DNA from: Cucumis sativus | Taxonomy: Eukaryota; Streptophyta; Magnoliopsida; Cucurbitales; Cucurbitaceae | Direction: 5' to 3' | DNA length: 64,000 nt | Assembly (NCBI RefSeq): GCF_000004075.3 | Contig: NC_026658.2 | Span: 23,920,075 to 23,984,074, forward strand | Shown: piece by piece, positions 24,015-36,239 of the stretch | How positions within the stretch are numbered: position 1 is the stretch's first letter | Layout: every line of letters starts with the position of its first letter | The notes under the pieces: model-generated | Seen by the model: only the letters and a program-made list of their open reading frames with translations | What the model was told of the DNA's origin: nothing | Databases searched by the model: none | Made by a program: the position numbers and the translations under genes

Positions 24015-24981
24015 CCTTCATCTTTTACTTTTTTTTTATGCCCTTGATAATATTACCAAAATAGTCTTCACCTTCACCTGTTGCTATCATCTCCAACCCT
24101 TCATTGTTACAGTTTTCCCCACTGTAAATAATCAATTTCTTGGCAGTGTGGAAGTTGGGGGAAAAGTGATAGAGAAGAGACAGAAAGGGAATACCTTTAG
24201 GCCTTTTTTCTTTTCTTTTGGGTAGGTTACTATTTTTGTTACTTGTTAGTGAGAAACTTTGGATATGGTACTACATAATTATTTGCAATGACGTTAGTTA
24301 ATATTATGTGAGGTTCTTTTTGTCTCATGTTCTCTGCCTCAAGTTTTGTTGCAATTTTTCTTCTTTTTTCTCGGTAATTGGAGAGTAGTTTGATAGAAGT
24401 GTCGGTTCTTTTTGGGTGCTGTACTCTATTTTGATTCGGTTAACTAAACAAGCACAATCGGTTTGGTCCAATAGATTATTACTTGAGATATGAAACAAGT
24501 TTTCTCACAACATGAAATGTTATTTTTATTTCTGAGATGATATATAACTAAAATTATCTTCATCCATCAGTTACACTTTTCTGTCAATTGGCGTCTAACT
24601 TTAATAAAAGAAACTTAGAAAACTATTCTCTTTGGGTATCTTAGTGAAAAAGAATTTGAAACATTTGAAGATAACTTCCAAGTTCTTGGGGTCCAGATTA
24701 AGAAATTCCTAACTTAAAACTTAGAATCTCAACTTAAAAAGATGGTGAATTTTGTTTATGTATTTTTCTAACTAAAAACTCTTATAAATAATCAAATTTA
24801 CATTAAAAATCCCTTCCATTTTGGAAAGAATCTTGTTGCTTGGTATTTCATGCAACAAAGACTCAAGAACTACAAGCAATAACCTCACACAATGATGGCC
24901 TCCGGACTCTTAGGCCAAACCGATGCAAATGCTATTGTTGCTTTAGCAATCTCTTCTCCAAACTCAACAAACTCCCCACCC
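24015..24981. other. Intergenic region between the transporter and the Cys/Gly protein genes
   Basis: Holds the transporter 3' UTR and the promoter of the next gene. A CATGCA (RY-type) element at 24849-24854 lies about 130 bases before the TATA box. Nothing else is evident. Confidence 0.5.
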
Positions 24982-24987
24982 TATAAA
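24982..24987 (+). promoter_or_regulatory. TATA box of the Cys/Gly-rich protein gene
   Basis: TATAAA at 24982-24987 in a C-rich context places a start site near 25015 and gives a 5' UTR of about 55 bases. Confidence 0.7.
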
Positions 24988-25068
24988 TTGCAAAAGGCCC
25001 TTCGACTTTGAGAAGCACACAAAAGTAGTCAACTTTCTCCTCAAAAGATAGACCAAAGTTTCAAGAAA

Positions 25069-25704
25069 ATGGCTGTTACAAGAACTAGTTTACTGGTTGG
25101 TCTCCTGGCGTTTCTTTGCTTAAGCCTCGGCTCTGCCAATCGAATTCTCAAGAACAACGATGCTGAAAACCAACTAATAGGTGACGATGTGCCTTCAGGA
25201 AAAGAAAACCACCCACAAAATTCCAACCATGATGAGTTGAAAAGTATACCAACAGACAGCATGGCAAAAATCAGTTCCATTAATCCAATAAATGGCGATT
25301 GTTGCAGTTATGGCACCAATTGTGGAATATATCCACCACCGACCTGTGGATGCGGTGGATGCGGTGGATGCAGTGGATGCAGTGGTGGCGGAGGCGGTGG
25401 ATGCAGTGGATGCAGTGGTGGCGGCGGTGGCGGTGGAAGCTCTAGTTGCCAATCTTGCAATACTTGTTCTTCATGCCAATGGCAGGGATGTCATGGTTGC
25501 CAGGAATGTCAAGGGTGCCAGGGATGCCAGAGTTGTGGGTGCCAAGCCAGCATGGACGATTCTAAGGTCGAACAGGATTCAGTTCAAACGGGTGAACCTG
25601 CACCCGTGGTGACAATTGTGCCACCAGCCAAGCCAACAGATAATGACATAAAATCCAGTGGGGGATCAAATCAGGACATAAAATCCAATGGCGGTCTGGT
25701 TTAG
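25069..25704 (+). CDS. Secreted Cys/Gly-rich protein, 211 aa
   Basis: Intronless. Residues 1-23 form a clear signal peptide ending near GSAN. A polar, acidic stretch follows (24-76). Residues 78-158 form a core with 21 cysteines, most spaced exactly three residues apart (C98, C101, C104; C112, C115; C127-C136; C141-C156), interrupted by two Gly runs. The tail (159-211) is polar with a repeated DIKS-x-GGSN-like unit. It has a good TATA box and a polyadenylation signal AATAAA at 25747-25752. I do not recognise a named family; databases often label such proteins keratin-associated-like by composition only. Secretion is well supported. A role as a cell-wall, metal-binding or disulfide-rich structural protein is inference. 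The minus-strand and +2 frames here are repeat shadows. Confidence 0.8.
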   Translation: MAVTRTSLLVGLLAFLCLSLGSANRILKNNDAENQLIGDDVPSGKENHPQNSNHDELKSIPTDSMAKISSINPINGDCCSYGTNCGIYPPPTCGCGGCGGCSGCSGGGGGGCSGCSGGGGGGGSSSCQSCNTCSSCQWQGCHGCQECQGCQGCQSCGCQASMDDSKVEQDSVQTGEPAPVVTIVPPAKPTDNDIKSSGGSNQDIKSNGGLV

Positions 25705-25746
25705 AGTTTATACCTCATCTCAAAGAAATGTCTTCCTGTAGCTCTC

Positions 25747-25752
25747 AATAAA
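25747..25752 (+). terminator. Polyadenylation signal of the Cys/Gly-rich protein gene
   Basis: AATAAA lies 43 bases after the stop codon, in a standard position for a plant near-upstream element. Confidence 0.5.
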
Positions 25753-26067
25753 AGCTCCATTCATGGAGTTCATTTTCTAATAAACCGATGAAATATAGAA
25801 AGTCAGGAAACACTTCTATAATTGGAGTCTATACTTCCTTACATTGTTCGGACAATATATTACATTACAGGCAGTTTCATGTACTGTTTTCTACAAATAC
25901 AAACTCAGTATCCTATAAACAAATCTCTAGGATCTCACTCTGAACACTTCTTCGGATTTCAATTTTGTTTGTACTAACTTACACGGCACTTTTATAGTTT
26001 CTTTCACTAAAGTTTGATCCTAATTATATGGTACTTCTACAGATTTGTTTACTAGCTACGTTTTTTT
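25753..26067. other. Convergent 3' intergenic region
   Basis: Short AT-rich spacer between the Cys/Gly gene (+) and the MLO gene (-), holding both 3' UTR ends. No gene is visible. Confidence 0.5.
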
Positions 26068-29000
26068 TTATCTCGGCATAGATGAGCTTCTTAAAGAGTT
26101 TTCGGCATCGAAGTTTTGAGCCGGCATTGATGAGCTTCTTAAAGGGGCTCCGTCAATGAAGTTTTGAGCCACAGGCAATGAAAGAGACAGAGAGGGCTGA
26201 AGAAGGGGAGTTCTAACCGCACGTGATGCATCATTAGTAACAGAGGCGGACACATTTGCTGCAGTAGGTGGCTGCATCTCAATTATGGCATAGCCAGTTG
26301 CAGCTTTAGGTGTATCAACATGTTGGTTGTCATCGTCCTCAAGTGACATCACGGTGCTTGTTTCCGTGTGGATTGTGGCATCATCAGTAAATATCCGGAG
26401 CCTTCTCTTCCTTCTAGCTGACTTACCCCACCCATGGATTGTTTCCCTTATTCTTTGAGGAATTAAGGCAGCCTTGTAGTTTGTTCCCATCTGCAAAACA
26501 AATATGGGAGAAGGAAATAAAACAAAGCAAAAAAAAAAGATGAATCCCAGTCAATAGGTAATGGTAAACTGCAAATGATAGGATTTGGATGTTGTCATTA
26601 AGGTCAATCCTTCCATATACTACTAACCAGATAAAATTTCCCAACCTTGAAAACTCTCTTTGCACAAGTCAAGATAGATGGCAATAATCCAAGAATGTGG
26701 GAACAAGGTACTAGAAAAAAGAGAAAAAATATATGAGAAAAACTCTCCGCTTGCTCCACCTCCTGTGGTGTTCTCGCACCTAACAGTTCTCTTGACTAAC
26801 CAACAGCCTATTGACAGGGGCAGTCCAGACCTCTTGGGCATCTTGCATTGCCATTTCCCCATATATATTCATGTTATTGCTCATCCATATTCCCCAAAAG
26901 TAGTGGATGCCACTCTAGTAAAAAATCCTATTTTTCTTTACTACCCAATGGCCACACGCTTCGATACAAAGACCTACTAGGCAGATGAAACTCAGAGAAA
27001 TTGATGAGAACCCAGCCAAAAAGAAACTATATTTGTCTTAGTCTAATGACTTAAACCAAGGACATCCATAAAATATTAATCAAACTATCAGAATGTAAAA
27101 TATCACGCCTTAGATTACCTGAGTAACCAGTGCGTATAGGGGCAAGGTGCTATAGCTGCAAAGAAATTGTCCAGCAAAACTACGAAAAAAAATAAAAGTA
27201 ATATTTTCAGAATACTTAATTTCACGCCACACAATTAACATGGTTAGTTTTGAAGTTTGTGATTGTTGCAAATTAAAAATTCATACCCCAAGATTAGTCT
27301 TACATAGACAAGCAGATGATTGCTAATGAAGCAAGAACTATATCCAAATTGCCACTGTAACCAAATTAAACAAGATAATGGCATTATGGGGGGAGAAAAC
27401 AAGAAGAAAGAATGCTCTGGACTCTACCAAGAAAGGGTGAGAAAAAGTCATGAAGTTTTGACGGAAACTATATAACGTGAGCTCTTGTTCTCTTTTTGGT
27501 TTTTAGCCCATACACTTCAAAATGTGTTGTTAATGCCACATGCTTCCTATTTCATTAGGGGGACTGTTCTTTTCTGAGATCAAAGATAACCATGACTAGA
27601 GAAAAGGAAGTACCCAGAACCAGAAGAACGAAGCCAATTCGAAAGCATTCTGCAAGAGAATTGAGAGAAAAAGGGATAAACCCATGAATATTGGTTTCTT
27701 TTATTAAAAAAAACTAAAAACTATGAACAGATAAATTATTTTTCTTTCTGATGTAAGATGTCAACGTGTAGGAGATATTGTCACTAATGAAGACTTGCCT
27801 GGAAAAGAACAAAATGGATCAAGGACAACAGAAGTTCAGGCTTCTTAAACCAGAAAAGATCATCACGGGGCCTCAGCTTTGCTCCAGAAAAGAATCCGGT
27901 TATACCAGCATTCTCCAACGTCAAAGTTGCAATAACATGCTGTAACTTTGTGCCCACTAAAAGAACAAGCTGTATAAAAAATGAAAAGTAGTAATAGATC
28001 AACTGGTCATCAACCAGATATAAGCTGCCACTTTTGAGGGAGATAGAGAGATGGCTCACAGTAACAGGAATAGTTGCTATCCAAAAGTAAAGGTTGGAGC
28101 CTGAAAGGTGGCAAAAGAGATAAAAAAAAGAAATGTCAGCTCAATTTATAGGGAAAAAACAGATAGTTGCAGTTTAGTGTAGGATTTAAAAAAACAAGGT
28201 GAAGGACAATCAATCAGCTCGGGTAAATAAATAAAACAGGATAATGGAGAATTAGTGAAAATGAAAAAAGCTTTGATGAGAAAGAAATTATGAATTTATG
28301 ATATTCCTAAAAGAGATTCATCATACCTTTCACATTAAACAGCAAAAAAGCTACGACAAATCCCCATAACGGACCACTGCAAAAAAAGTGAATGAGAAAT
28401 TAGCTATGTTAGTGAACGGACCTTCAGAAATATTGTGGCAGAAATCACATTTCTTTCAATATATTCTAAAATTTAATTTCCTGAATAAACATCGAGAATC
28501 GAAAAGAAGAGCACAGAAACTACTTTCTGGATGCCTTCAAAAGTTCTCCTATTTCACCCAAAGGGGAAACAATTGAAACTAACACAAGAAAAATTACTTT
28601 GTTTGAGGATCCCTATAAAATGACAATCCCAACAAATAACAGAGGAGAAATTTTCCTTCTTGTGACAATATGGTAACAAAGAGTAATAACTGAACCTGAA
28701 CTTCTTTGTCTTGATAGCAATGATTAAGGAAAAAGGGCAGGACTACCACATGCATAAAGATCCTAAATTAAAAGTAACAGACACTTCAATTACCTCACAC
28801 CAACTATTCTCTGGAATTCTTCTTCCATAGAACGAACCATGTAGCTATGGAAATCATATTTTGACGAGAGGTTGTGATTCTGCAATTAATAAGATGTAGG
28901 AAATCAAATGATGACTAAAAGATCATTATTTTTATCATTAATTGTTTAATTATTAGTGCTTAGCTGAAAATTTGAGAATGTTACAGTTCTAAATTGCAAT

Positions 29001-32000
29001 GTAAATGGTAAACACATGAAATAAAATTAGCAATCGAAACAAAATAATTTGCTTTTGCTATTTGAAAATCTAAATTAAGAGCTGACAACAGAAAGAAAGA
29101 GATGAAAGAAGAAAACAGAAGAAAATTATAACTGGATGGCAAGGAATAAAAGCCTAAAATATCATAGAGCACTTAAACATATAAGTGTACCGTGATGAAG
29201 CCTTTGCGAAGTGTAAGGTAGTCAGAACGAACAACAGAACGCCCAAATTGCCTAAAGAAACAGGTCTACACTCATATAATCATGTCAAAGAAGTGTTAAT
29301 GTCGGTATTTATGTGAATAGCAGTATAACTTCAATTAAACAGGAAGAAAAGGACTAAAATACATCAGGTGTATATGAAGGCCAAGTTCAAAGGAAAACAC
29401 CTTCTTTTTCAAATGACAGAGGGTTTCCACCAGATTAGGAGGCATACATAATCTTAAGGAACTACCAACAGATTCTAAGACATTTAAGATTAGAAATCAC
29501 ATTAGACATTAATATTTAATTTTTAAAGAAAACATGAAATCATAACTTCAAAAAGCGTTCGACGTCACAACTTGTTCTTTGATCACTGGACTGACAATTG
29601 ACCATAGTCATTGACCATCACTTCAAGAAATCTAATTCACAATTTCAATTGCTCTCACTGGATAGTCAACAATTTGTTGGTAACTCCAAACTAATTAACC
29701 AGGAATATAAAACACATCATTTGAATCAGAGGTTCAGAATAGGGTAAAAAGGGTATATTGGGGTTCAGTAAGAACAGATCATATGTATACCAAATTCAGT
29801 TGATATGTAGTTTTTAGCATCAAAATTTAAAGTATGTCAATAACTTCTCATTGTTCTCTATTATATATACAAAAACATAAGATCATTAAAAGAGGGGTTG
29901 CTGTTTGCCCGTTCCCTATTCTCCATCGATTTTGTACGCTCATTAAAGCGTATACTTGGTCTGAAAACACCCAGTATTTTTACTAAGTAGCCCTTGCAGA
30001 TATACACGGCTGAAATAAGAGTAGATATAACCAAAATAGTGGTGGGTCTATGAATAGATGCAGTCATGCGGCATTGTCTAAATGAAAACAAGTTCAAATG
30101 CTTACCATCCAGATAAGAAAGCTATTCCTGGTTAAAGGATTGGAGGTGTGATATTGTACAAAGGTAGATTGTCTCTGCATTATCTTTTTTTTCGTTGTAT
30201 CTATAATAATAGTAGAGAAATAATTGTCAGTTCACCAAAAATAATAATCTGTACCGACAAGAGAAAGTGAAGAGTGGTCATGCTAAATACCAAATTATCA
30301 ATTACAAATAACCACTACACAAAAATGGTCTCTTGGAAAAGAGAGTTTCTGTTCAAGGAGGTTCCTTGTGGACTCCTGGTGTTACTTAGACTTCGGTAAA
30401 GATATGAGAGAATTGCGAATGCCGAATAATTACTTAAATAATATAAGGACGTCAATGTGGTAAGGACAATCTAAGAAAGATACTAACAATTAAATCTGAG
30501 CACCCATTAGCACTAAGAACTACAATCTAGTTTATGAGCACAGCAAGATGGTTTATTGGGGAGAAAAAATTGAAGTCCTTGAGAATTTCTATAAAATAAA
30601 AATCCTTCAGAAGTTCAGATGCAAGATATCATACAGTACAGGACTAAGATGTGAAAGCTAGAAGACAAGAATAGGAAGTATTGTGGTCAATGGACAGAAA
30701 TCTTTAAAATATTTGAACTGGAACCTGACATTATGGCTGGTGCTATGGACTTGGCATATGGTTGGAGATATCATCCAAAGTTTTGGGTTTGAACTCCCAG
30801 ATTGCTTGACAACTCTAAGAAAGCTAAAGTTACATGCTAAAGAACCACACATAAAATTACCATAGAGCTCACCGTTGAATAAATCATGGTGGTCCATGTG
30901 AGCTTCATTTTCCCATTCTCTCCAACTGTGGATCTGGTCAAATGATAAAATGTCAACCGTTAGAATAAATACTAATAGTAATAATTTGTATACATCTTCT
31001 ATAAACTTTTAAAGAAAAATGTAAATATTTTATATCATAATGGTGTACTAGTCAAGGACTCAAATTGTTAACACACACACACAACTCTAGAGATACACAA
31101 ATAGATATCGAATTTAATATCGGATAGGTCTATTCAACTTTCACTTGGTATGAAGCAAACTTATGAGTGTTCAGTGCATGCAAACAAACGGTACTAAGAT
31201 ACACCTCTCTTTACAAATATAGATATCAGAATGATTCCTATTATTTTTTTTTCTATTATGTTTAAACATCACACATTATGCTAACAGTTAAAATTCTATT
31301 CAGTGACATAATCAAGGTTAAAAGAAATTGTTGCTATCTCAAATCAAACAGAGAACACAAAGTAATAATAAGACAAAAATCAATTTAGTCTCTATGATTG
31401 TAGAGAGTAGAGTTGATGGTTTGAATGAAGAAAACCGATGATTTAAACTATTGAAAAAAACAAAAGTAAATTAAACTATCCCCAAAATCCCGCTGTATAA
31501 CTTTCCTGAAACTGATTAATTTTTCAGCAAGGTTTAATACAAAATGACTATGAAAAAAATATCAAACCTTCACAATTGCCAACAACATGGTTAAGCAACT
31601 ATAAGAAATATGAGTAACTGCCATCACAAAGATAAAGCGATGCAATTGCTCAAGTCCCTCATAGGAAACAAAGGGCTCATGACCCTGCACAATGACGAAA
31701 GTTTCAAATTTTAATTGACTATTGGGATGGAAGAAGACAGTTTTCATAACTATATTTTTTTTTTAAAAAAAAAGAATAATAACAATCATAACGTGCCTCT
31801 TTGCATGTATTTTTGTTCACAGTTAGCATCCTCCTATTCAAATGTGGGAAAACAGAAACCATAAATAGCTTTCGCTTCTCAGATGAAGAATTATCCGCAT
31901 TTTGTTCATCAATCTCCGACTGAGAGCACGGAATAAAAGATGTATCATAAAACTTGGATGGAATGCAGATATTTGATATTAGACTTGATGTTGCCGTCAG

Positions 32001-32583
32001 AAGCAAAGAAATAAAACCAAGCAGCATTAACTCTGCAAAGGCAAACAATGGCAGTTATAATGAGCAGAATAAATATATGACTAAAATTAAATAAGAAGCT
32101 ATGCTTGTCTAAGGTAATTGAGCATATAACATAGGCTAGTTACCTTCTTTCATTTTCTCCACTGCCTCAAATAAGGGTTTTCTATGAGTTTTTCCCAGCC
32201 ACTGAGAGAAAAAGTAACAAACACACGTAATTATTAGAACAAAATCTGCAGTAGCTGTAGCACAACACAATGTTTCAGGGAAATAATGTCTGAGTCTCTA
32301 AAGTACTTCTTAGCCAGAATATGTATCTTTCAAAGACTAGAATCTCATGAGTACAAACTTGAGACTAAAAAATTTCTGAAGTATACTACTTTTGACCAAT
32401 TGACATGCCAGATACTTTGTGTAAAGCATAAGAAGCAGTGAGAAATATACTTACAGAGCTTAGCCTATGAATGGAGCGTTCTACAAGCAATGAAACTGCG
32501 ACGAAAATGGTCAACACGGAAGCAACAGACCAAGTAGGCGTCAGAGCCAGAGATCTTCCCTCCTGGGAGGCATTTTCAGCCAT
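26068..32583 (-). CDS. MLO-like seven-transmembrane protein, 15 exons, 568 aa
   Basis: Exons in coding order: 32583-32455, 32201-32144, 32032-31797, 31684-31568, 30933-30873, 30200-30106, 29265-29191, 28879-28794, 28376-28327, 28100-28060, 27969-27799, 27649-27614, 27354-27287, 27179-27119, 26490-26068. They sum to 569 codons with the stop. Fifteen exons and ~570 aa are usual for plant MLO genes. Family text includes [53 protein letters not shown] and [10 protein letters not shown], then a calmodulin-binding region ([20 protein letters not shown]) in the cytosolic tail. MLO proteins are plasma-membrane calcium-channel-like proteins; some are powdery mildew susceptibility factors. [15 protein letters not shown] is closest, from memory, to the AtMLO4/11 clade, linked to root touch and gravity responses rather than mildew. 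Introns 3 and 11 need GC donors. The tail carries a 16-aa duplication. Confidence 0.93.
26075..26170 (-). repeat. 48-bp in-frame tandem duplication in the MLO C-terminus
   Basis: Units 26075-26122 and 26123-26170 share GATGAGCTTCTTAAA and GAAGTTTTGAGCC in the same order. In protein they give two LRSSSMP units, 16 residues apart, just before the stop. Confidence 0.85.
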
Positions 32584-32745
32584 TTCCGACAAATCTCAAA
32601 GATTACAACCTAAAAGATAAACTCTCAAGTTTCCAGTCCTACACCAGTTTGAGTAGACGTTGCCAGATTTACAGTGAAAGAAAGAAAATAGAAGAGAGAA
32701 GAAAATACTTAGTACCCAAGATTAAAAGGGACATATTCCTATGAG

Positions 32746-32753
32746 TTTATATA
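32746..32753 (-). promoter_or_regulatory. TATA box of the MLO gene
   Basis: TATATAAA reads on the minus strand about 165 bases upstream of the MLO ATG (32583). A 5' UTR of about 130 bases would result. Confidence 0.5.
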
Positions 32754-33454
32754 TCACGTATTGATATAGCAAAAAAGAGTATCAGTTGACATTTAAGATT
32801 TAATAAGGCCTCGTGGAAGAGACGATCACCAATTTAATTTTCCAGCCTTCTCCAAACAATATCAGAACAGGTCAAATTTTCCCTCTGAAACAAACGTAAT
32901 ATAACCAACTGGACCCAGAAGGAACTCTAACAAATCTTTTGCTTTTTTCCTTTAAAAGAAAAAAGGCAGACTTCCAGGCATTCCAGTTTGATAAAGTGAG
33001 ATTGGAATACCCCACAAATGAAACAGCTTCTTTGAACCTGAAATCGTTCCAACAGAAAACAAATTCTGAAAGAACAAATCATCATGTTCTGAGGAAGCAA
33101 GAAGAACCCATCGGTGAATGCTTTTACTTAATGAGACTGAATCTAATGTACTCAAATTTCCTAAGATCCCCTTGAAATCTCACTGACATTCCCAATAAAA
33201 ATCCAGAAGCTGACTCTGAAAAGCCCCATTCAGCTACTTGCTACTTCACCTTCAAAAGCAGATGCAAAAGAGACAAATCCAACTCAAAGTGACAGCCGAT
33301 TCCAAAAAGAAAACGACATATATAAATCAACGGCCAAAAGGGTTTGGAAAAAAGCCTCGGACTAAGGTTTATTATTAATAGATAAATGACAACCCCATGT
33401 GCACAAACTTCTTGGGGCTGACAATGACGCAACTTCTTTAGTATTATTAACCCC

Positions 33455-34467
33455 CCACGGAAAATGACTCAAGAATAAAGCAGTGCAATATATGAAGAAA
33501 AGGAACCAAATAGGAAAGACCCAGATGCCATAAATGCAAGAAAAGGCACACAGAAGCCAGGAGAGATGCCATGAATGTGATTATGATTGGCTTTGACAAA
33601 TGACAGTGTTATTTTTTCTTGGCTTTCATTTTCTCACGATTCCGCAGATTGAGGAGCCTGTAAAATATAAAAGAACCCTTTTTGTGATTTGGGTATGTGA
33701 AAAAGATTAAATAGAGAAGAGAAGAGGAAACTGTTCAACATGAATATGTTTCCAATAATTAAGAGGATACGAATGCGATGTGGATGTGATGGCTTTGAGG
33801 GCCAATAATTCTTGCTTCCCCGATGCTGCAATCATAAATTTGATGTTGCCACAGTGCTTCATCCCCATCCCCACGCCTCACCATGAAATGTAAATGAAAA
33901 CATAGATACCATATTGATATCTATCAATATTTTTGAAAAAAATAATAGAAACAGGAAATTTAAAATAGTATTTATATTACATTCGACTCAGTAGATCATT
34001 CTTCCTGTTTGAGACAGGTTGCATTCGAAATTTTTGTACGAATGACCCCATTTTGCATATCATCGTATTCTCAAACCATGCTCGACAGCTTGCAACTGAC
34101 GAATTCTCGCTTCAAGTTTCTCATCAGATAATTTTTCTTTGATATTTTCTCGTTCTCATTCTAGCTCTCTAGTTTCTGATCAGAAAAAAAAAATAATAAA
34201 AAAAAACAAGAAAGAAGAATGCAAGATTAATATTATACAATTTTATTACATTCTTTGGTTCATTTCTCAGGTAGAGATGGTTGTCATGATTGGTTATGTG
34301 TTGTGTGATTTTGATCCTTGTTTAAGGGGTCTCATTCTGCGATAGTTTAGTACTGTGTTAATTTTTTTAAGAAAGGTCATTTGTTGAGACTTGAAATTGA
34401 TATTCTAAATCTAGAGAGCAGTGGATGGTTGAGGTTTGGTAGGGATGATTGTGTGACCCAACTCTCT
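33455..34467. repeat. Duplicated non-coding block, copy A
   Basis: This block aligns with 39528-40347 over most of its length, for example GAAAGACCCAGATG, GATTAAATAG, GAAACTGTTCAACATGA and GGTTTGGTAGGGATGAT. Copy A carries an extra stretch of about 210 bases (~34036-34245) absent from copy B. It lies just upstream of the MLO promoter. Short minus-strand frames in each copy are partly conserved but have no recognisable domain. Confidence 0.85.
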
Positions 34468-34579
34468 TCCAGATAATTGCTACTTGTGAAGTCCTAATTT
34501 TTTATTTTGCAAAATAATATTTCTATCAATACAATTAGAAGTCCTAACTAACTGAATTCAATCAACCCTATAAAGAAGT

Positions 34580-35790
34580 CCGCGGAAGTTTACTTTCCTC
34601 GTCTTCTGTCCTATTCCATTTTCTTCTCTAGCGACGACACTACAGGAAGAACAAGACCTCCTTCAATGGCAGCAACTTCCTCAAGGTACGGATTCAGATC
34701 CCCCTGCCCGAGCGAGTCTGATTATTGAATGCACTACGTGGTTTCAAGGCTTTTTGGATGAAAAGGGGTTTGCGTCCGGTCCTCAAATAAGAGAAAGAGT
34801 GGAATGCGGCATGAACCCTGTTTTCGATAAGCTCACGGAGCGGTGAGATCTCAAAATCTTGAACATTCATTCTCGGCAATTGGGGTTTCTAAGAATGAGG
34901 TCTCTTGTTTTGAACTTGCTCTTCCTAACTTTTCTCTAGGTTTTGACAGCGAACGATAAGAGAGAGATATATACGAGCGTCTGAATCAATTTCTGCGACT
35001 GATTTGAGCACAAGACAGAGTAATAGCAATCAACTAGTTGAAACTGAAGGTAAGTAACCATTAATTTCTTTGGTCTGACTTGACGACTCTTTCGGAATGA
35101 AGCGTAATTCTTTTCTCTTTGGTAATACATGATGTAGGATGAATCCCATTCATGCGAAGTTTAGGGTGAACAAGTCAGGGGAGCATGACATGGAGCAACA
35201 ATACACAAGGGTAAACCACTGGTTTCTCATATCTTGTCATTCTGATGTAACTGATTTTAAAATGATGAAATTTTATGAACGTTTTTGGTGGCTGCATAAG
35301 AAGTTTCGGTGTCTTAATAGCTTTGCTTCATGGAAAATTATTAGGATAAACTACGTAGGATTATACTATGCAAATATAAAATAAATTGATGAAAAAATTT
35401 CAAAGTTGATTTTTAGTGTTCAAACTTTGCAGTCATGAAAATATTATTTCATATTGTTCTAAACAACAAGATGATTGCTAAGAAGAAACAAGCTAAAACC
35501 ATTTCTATTTTCATACTTAGAGACTGTTGATGTTCTCTTTGCAAATGGAGAAGATTTTGATCTGAGACTGTGTTGTGAAAATTGTAGACGGAAATGGAGA
35601 TATGAAGTTTGGGGTCATCCAACAAGGCTATGTTAGAAAATTCACCACCTCGATTGTGTGCAAACTAGTTCCCAATGGAATTGCATTACTGTTGGTAGTG
35701 CCAATAAGGTTAGGTTTCCTACTCCCCAAATTTTTTCAAGACTTTCAGTAAATGCTTTCTTTTTATTATATCTTTGATATATGATTTGTT
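34580..35790 (+). pseudogene. Decayed or unrecognised gene-like patch
   Basis: Several coding-like islands follow one another. A C/T-rich leader with an ATG at 34665 leads to a frame that closes within 60 bases. A frame at 35139-35210 (starting MNPIHAKFRVNKSGEHD) ends at a GT donor-like site. A plus-strand frame runs from 35475 to about 35782, about 102 codons interrupted by a single TAG at 35634-35636. It contains RRKWRYEVWGHPTRLC before the stop and QWNCITVGSANKVR after it. One stop in 102 codons is unlikely by chance in DNA this AT-rich. I cannot name the family and could not join the pieces into one frame, so a broken gene copy is the best reading. Confidence 0.4.
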
Positions 35791-36239
35791 TTTACGTTCT
35801 TTGTGAAATCATGTTTTTATTTTAAGGGTAAATAAACATGAGAGAGAGGTTGAGCAGGGAATGAAGTTCTTTCCTTAAGGCTTAATTGTTGTAGGTCGTT
35901 AAAAATGGAGCATTGATTTCTATTTATTATCCTTATTAAGAAAACCCAAGCTAATAGATCATCTTAATGAAAGAATACAAGAGAAAACACTCCAAAAGGT
36001 GGTCAATTATTAACCTTAAAAGAGGCTCTAATACAGCAACAGAAGACATAAAGGTTTCTCATACAAAGTTATGGTATTATTAACTTTAAAAGGGTCTATA
36101 ATAAAGCAAAACAAGACTTTAAAGCTTTGCACATTTCCCATTAAAAAATGTGAAATCTATCATATTCACACCTAAAACAAAATCTCTATATATCCCTCTA
36201 AAATCTTATTGCTATTTTTTTCACCACAAACCCCATTAA

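Noticed and set aside
25195-25612. Ala/Thr/Ser- and Ala/Val/Asp-rich frames overlapping the Cys/Gly gene
   Set aside because: They are other-frame readings of the same GGATGC-type repeats; the plus frame with signal peptide and stop-to-polyadenylation context is the real one.
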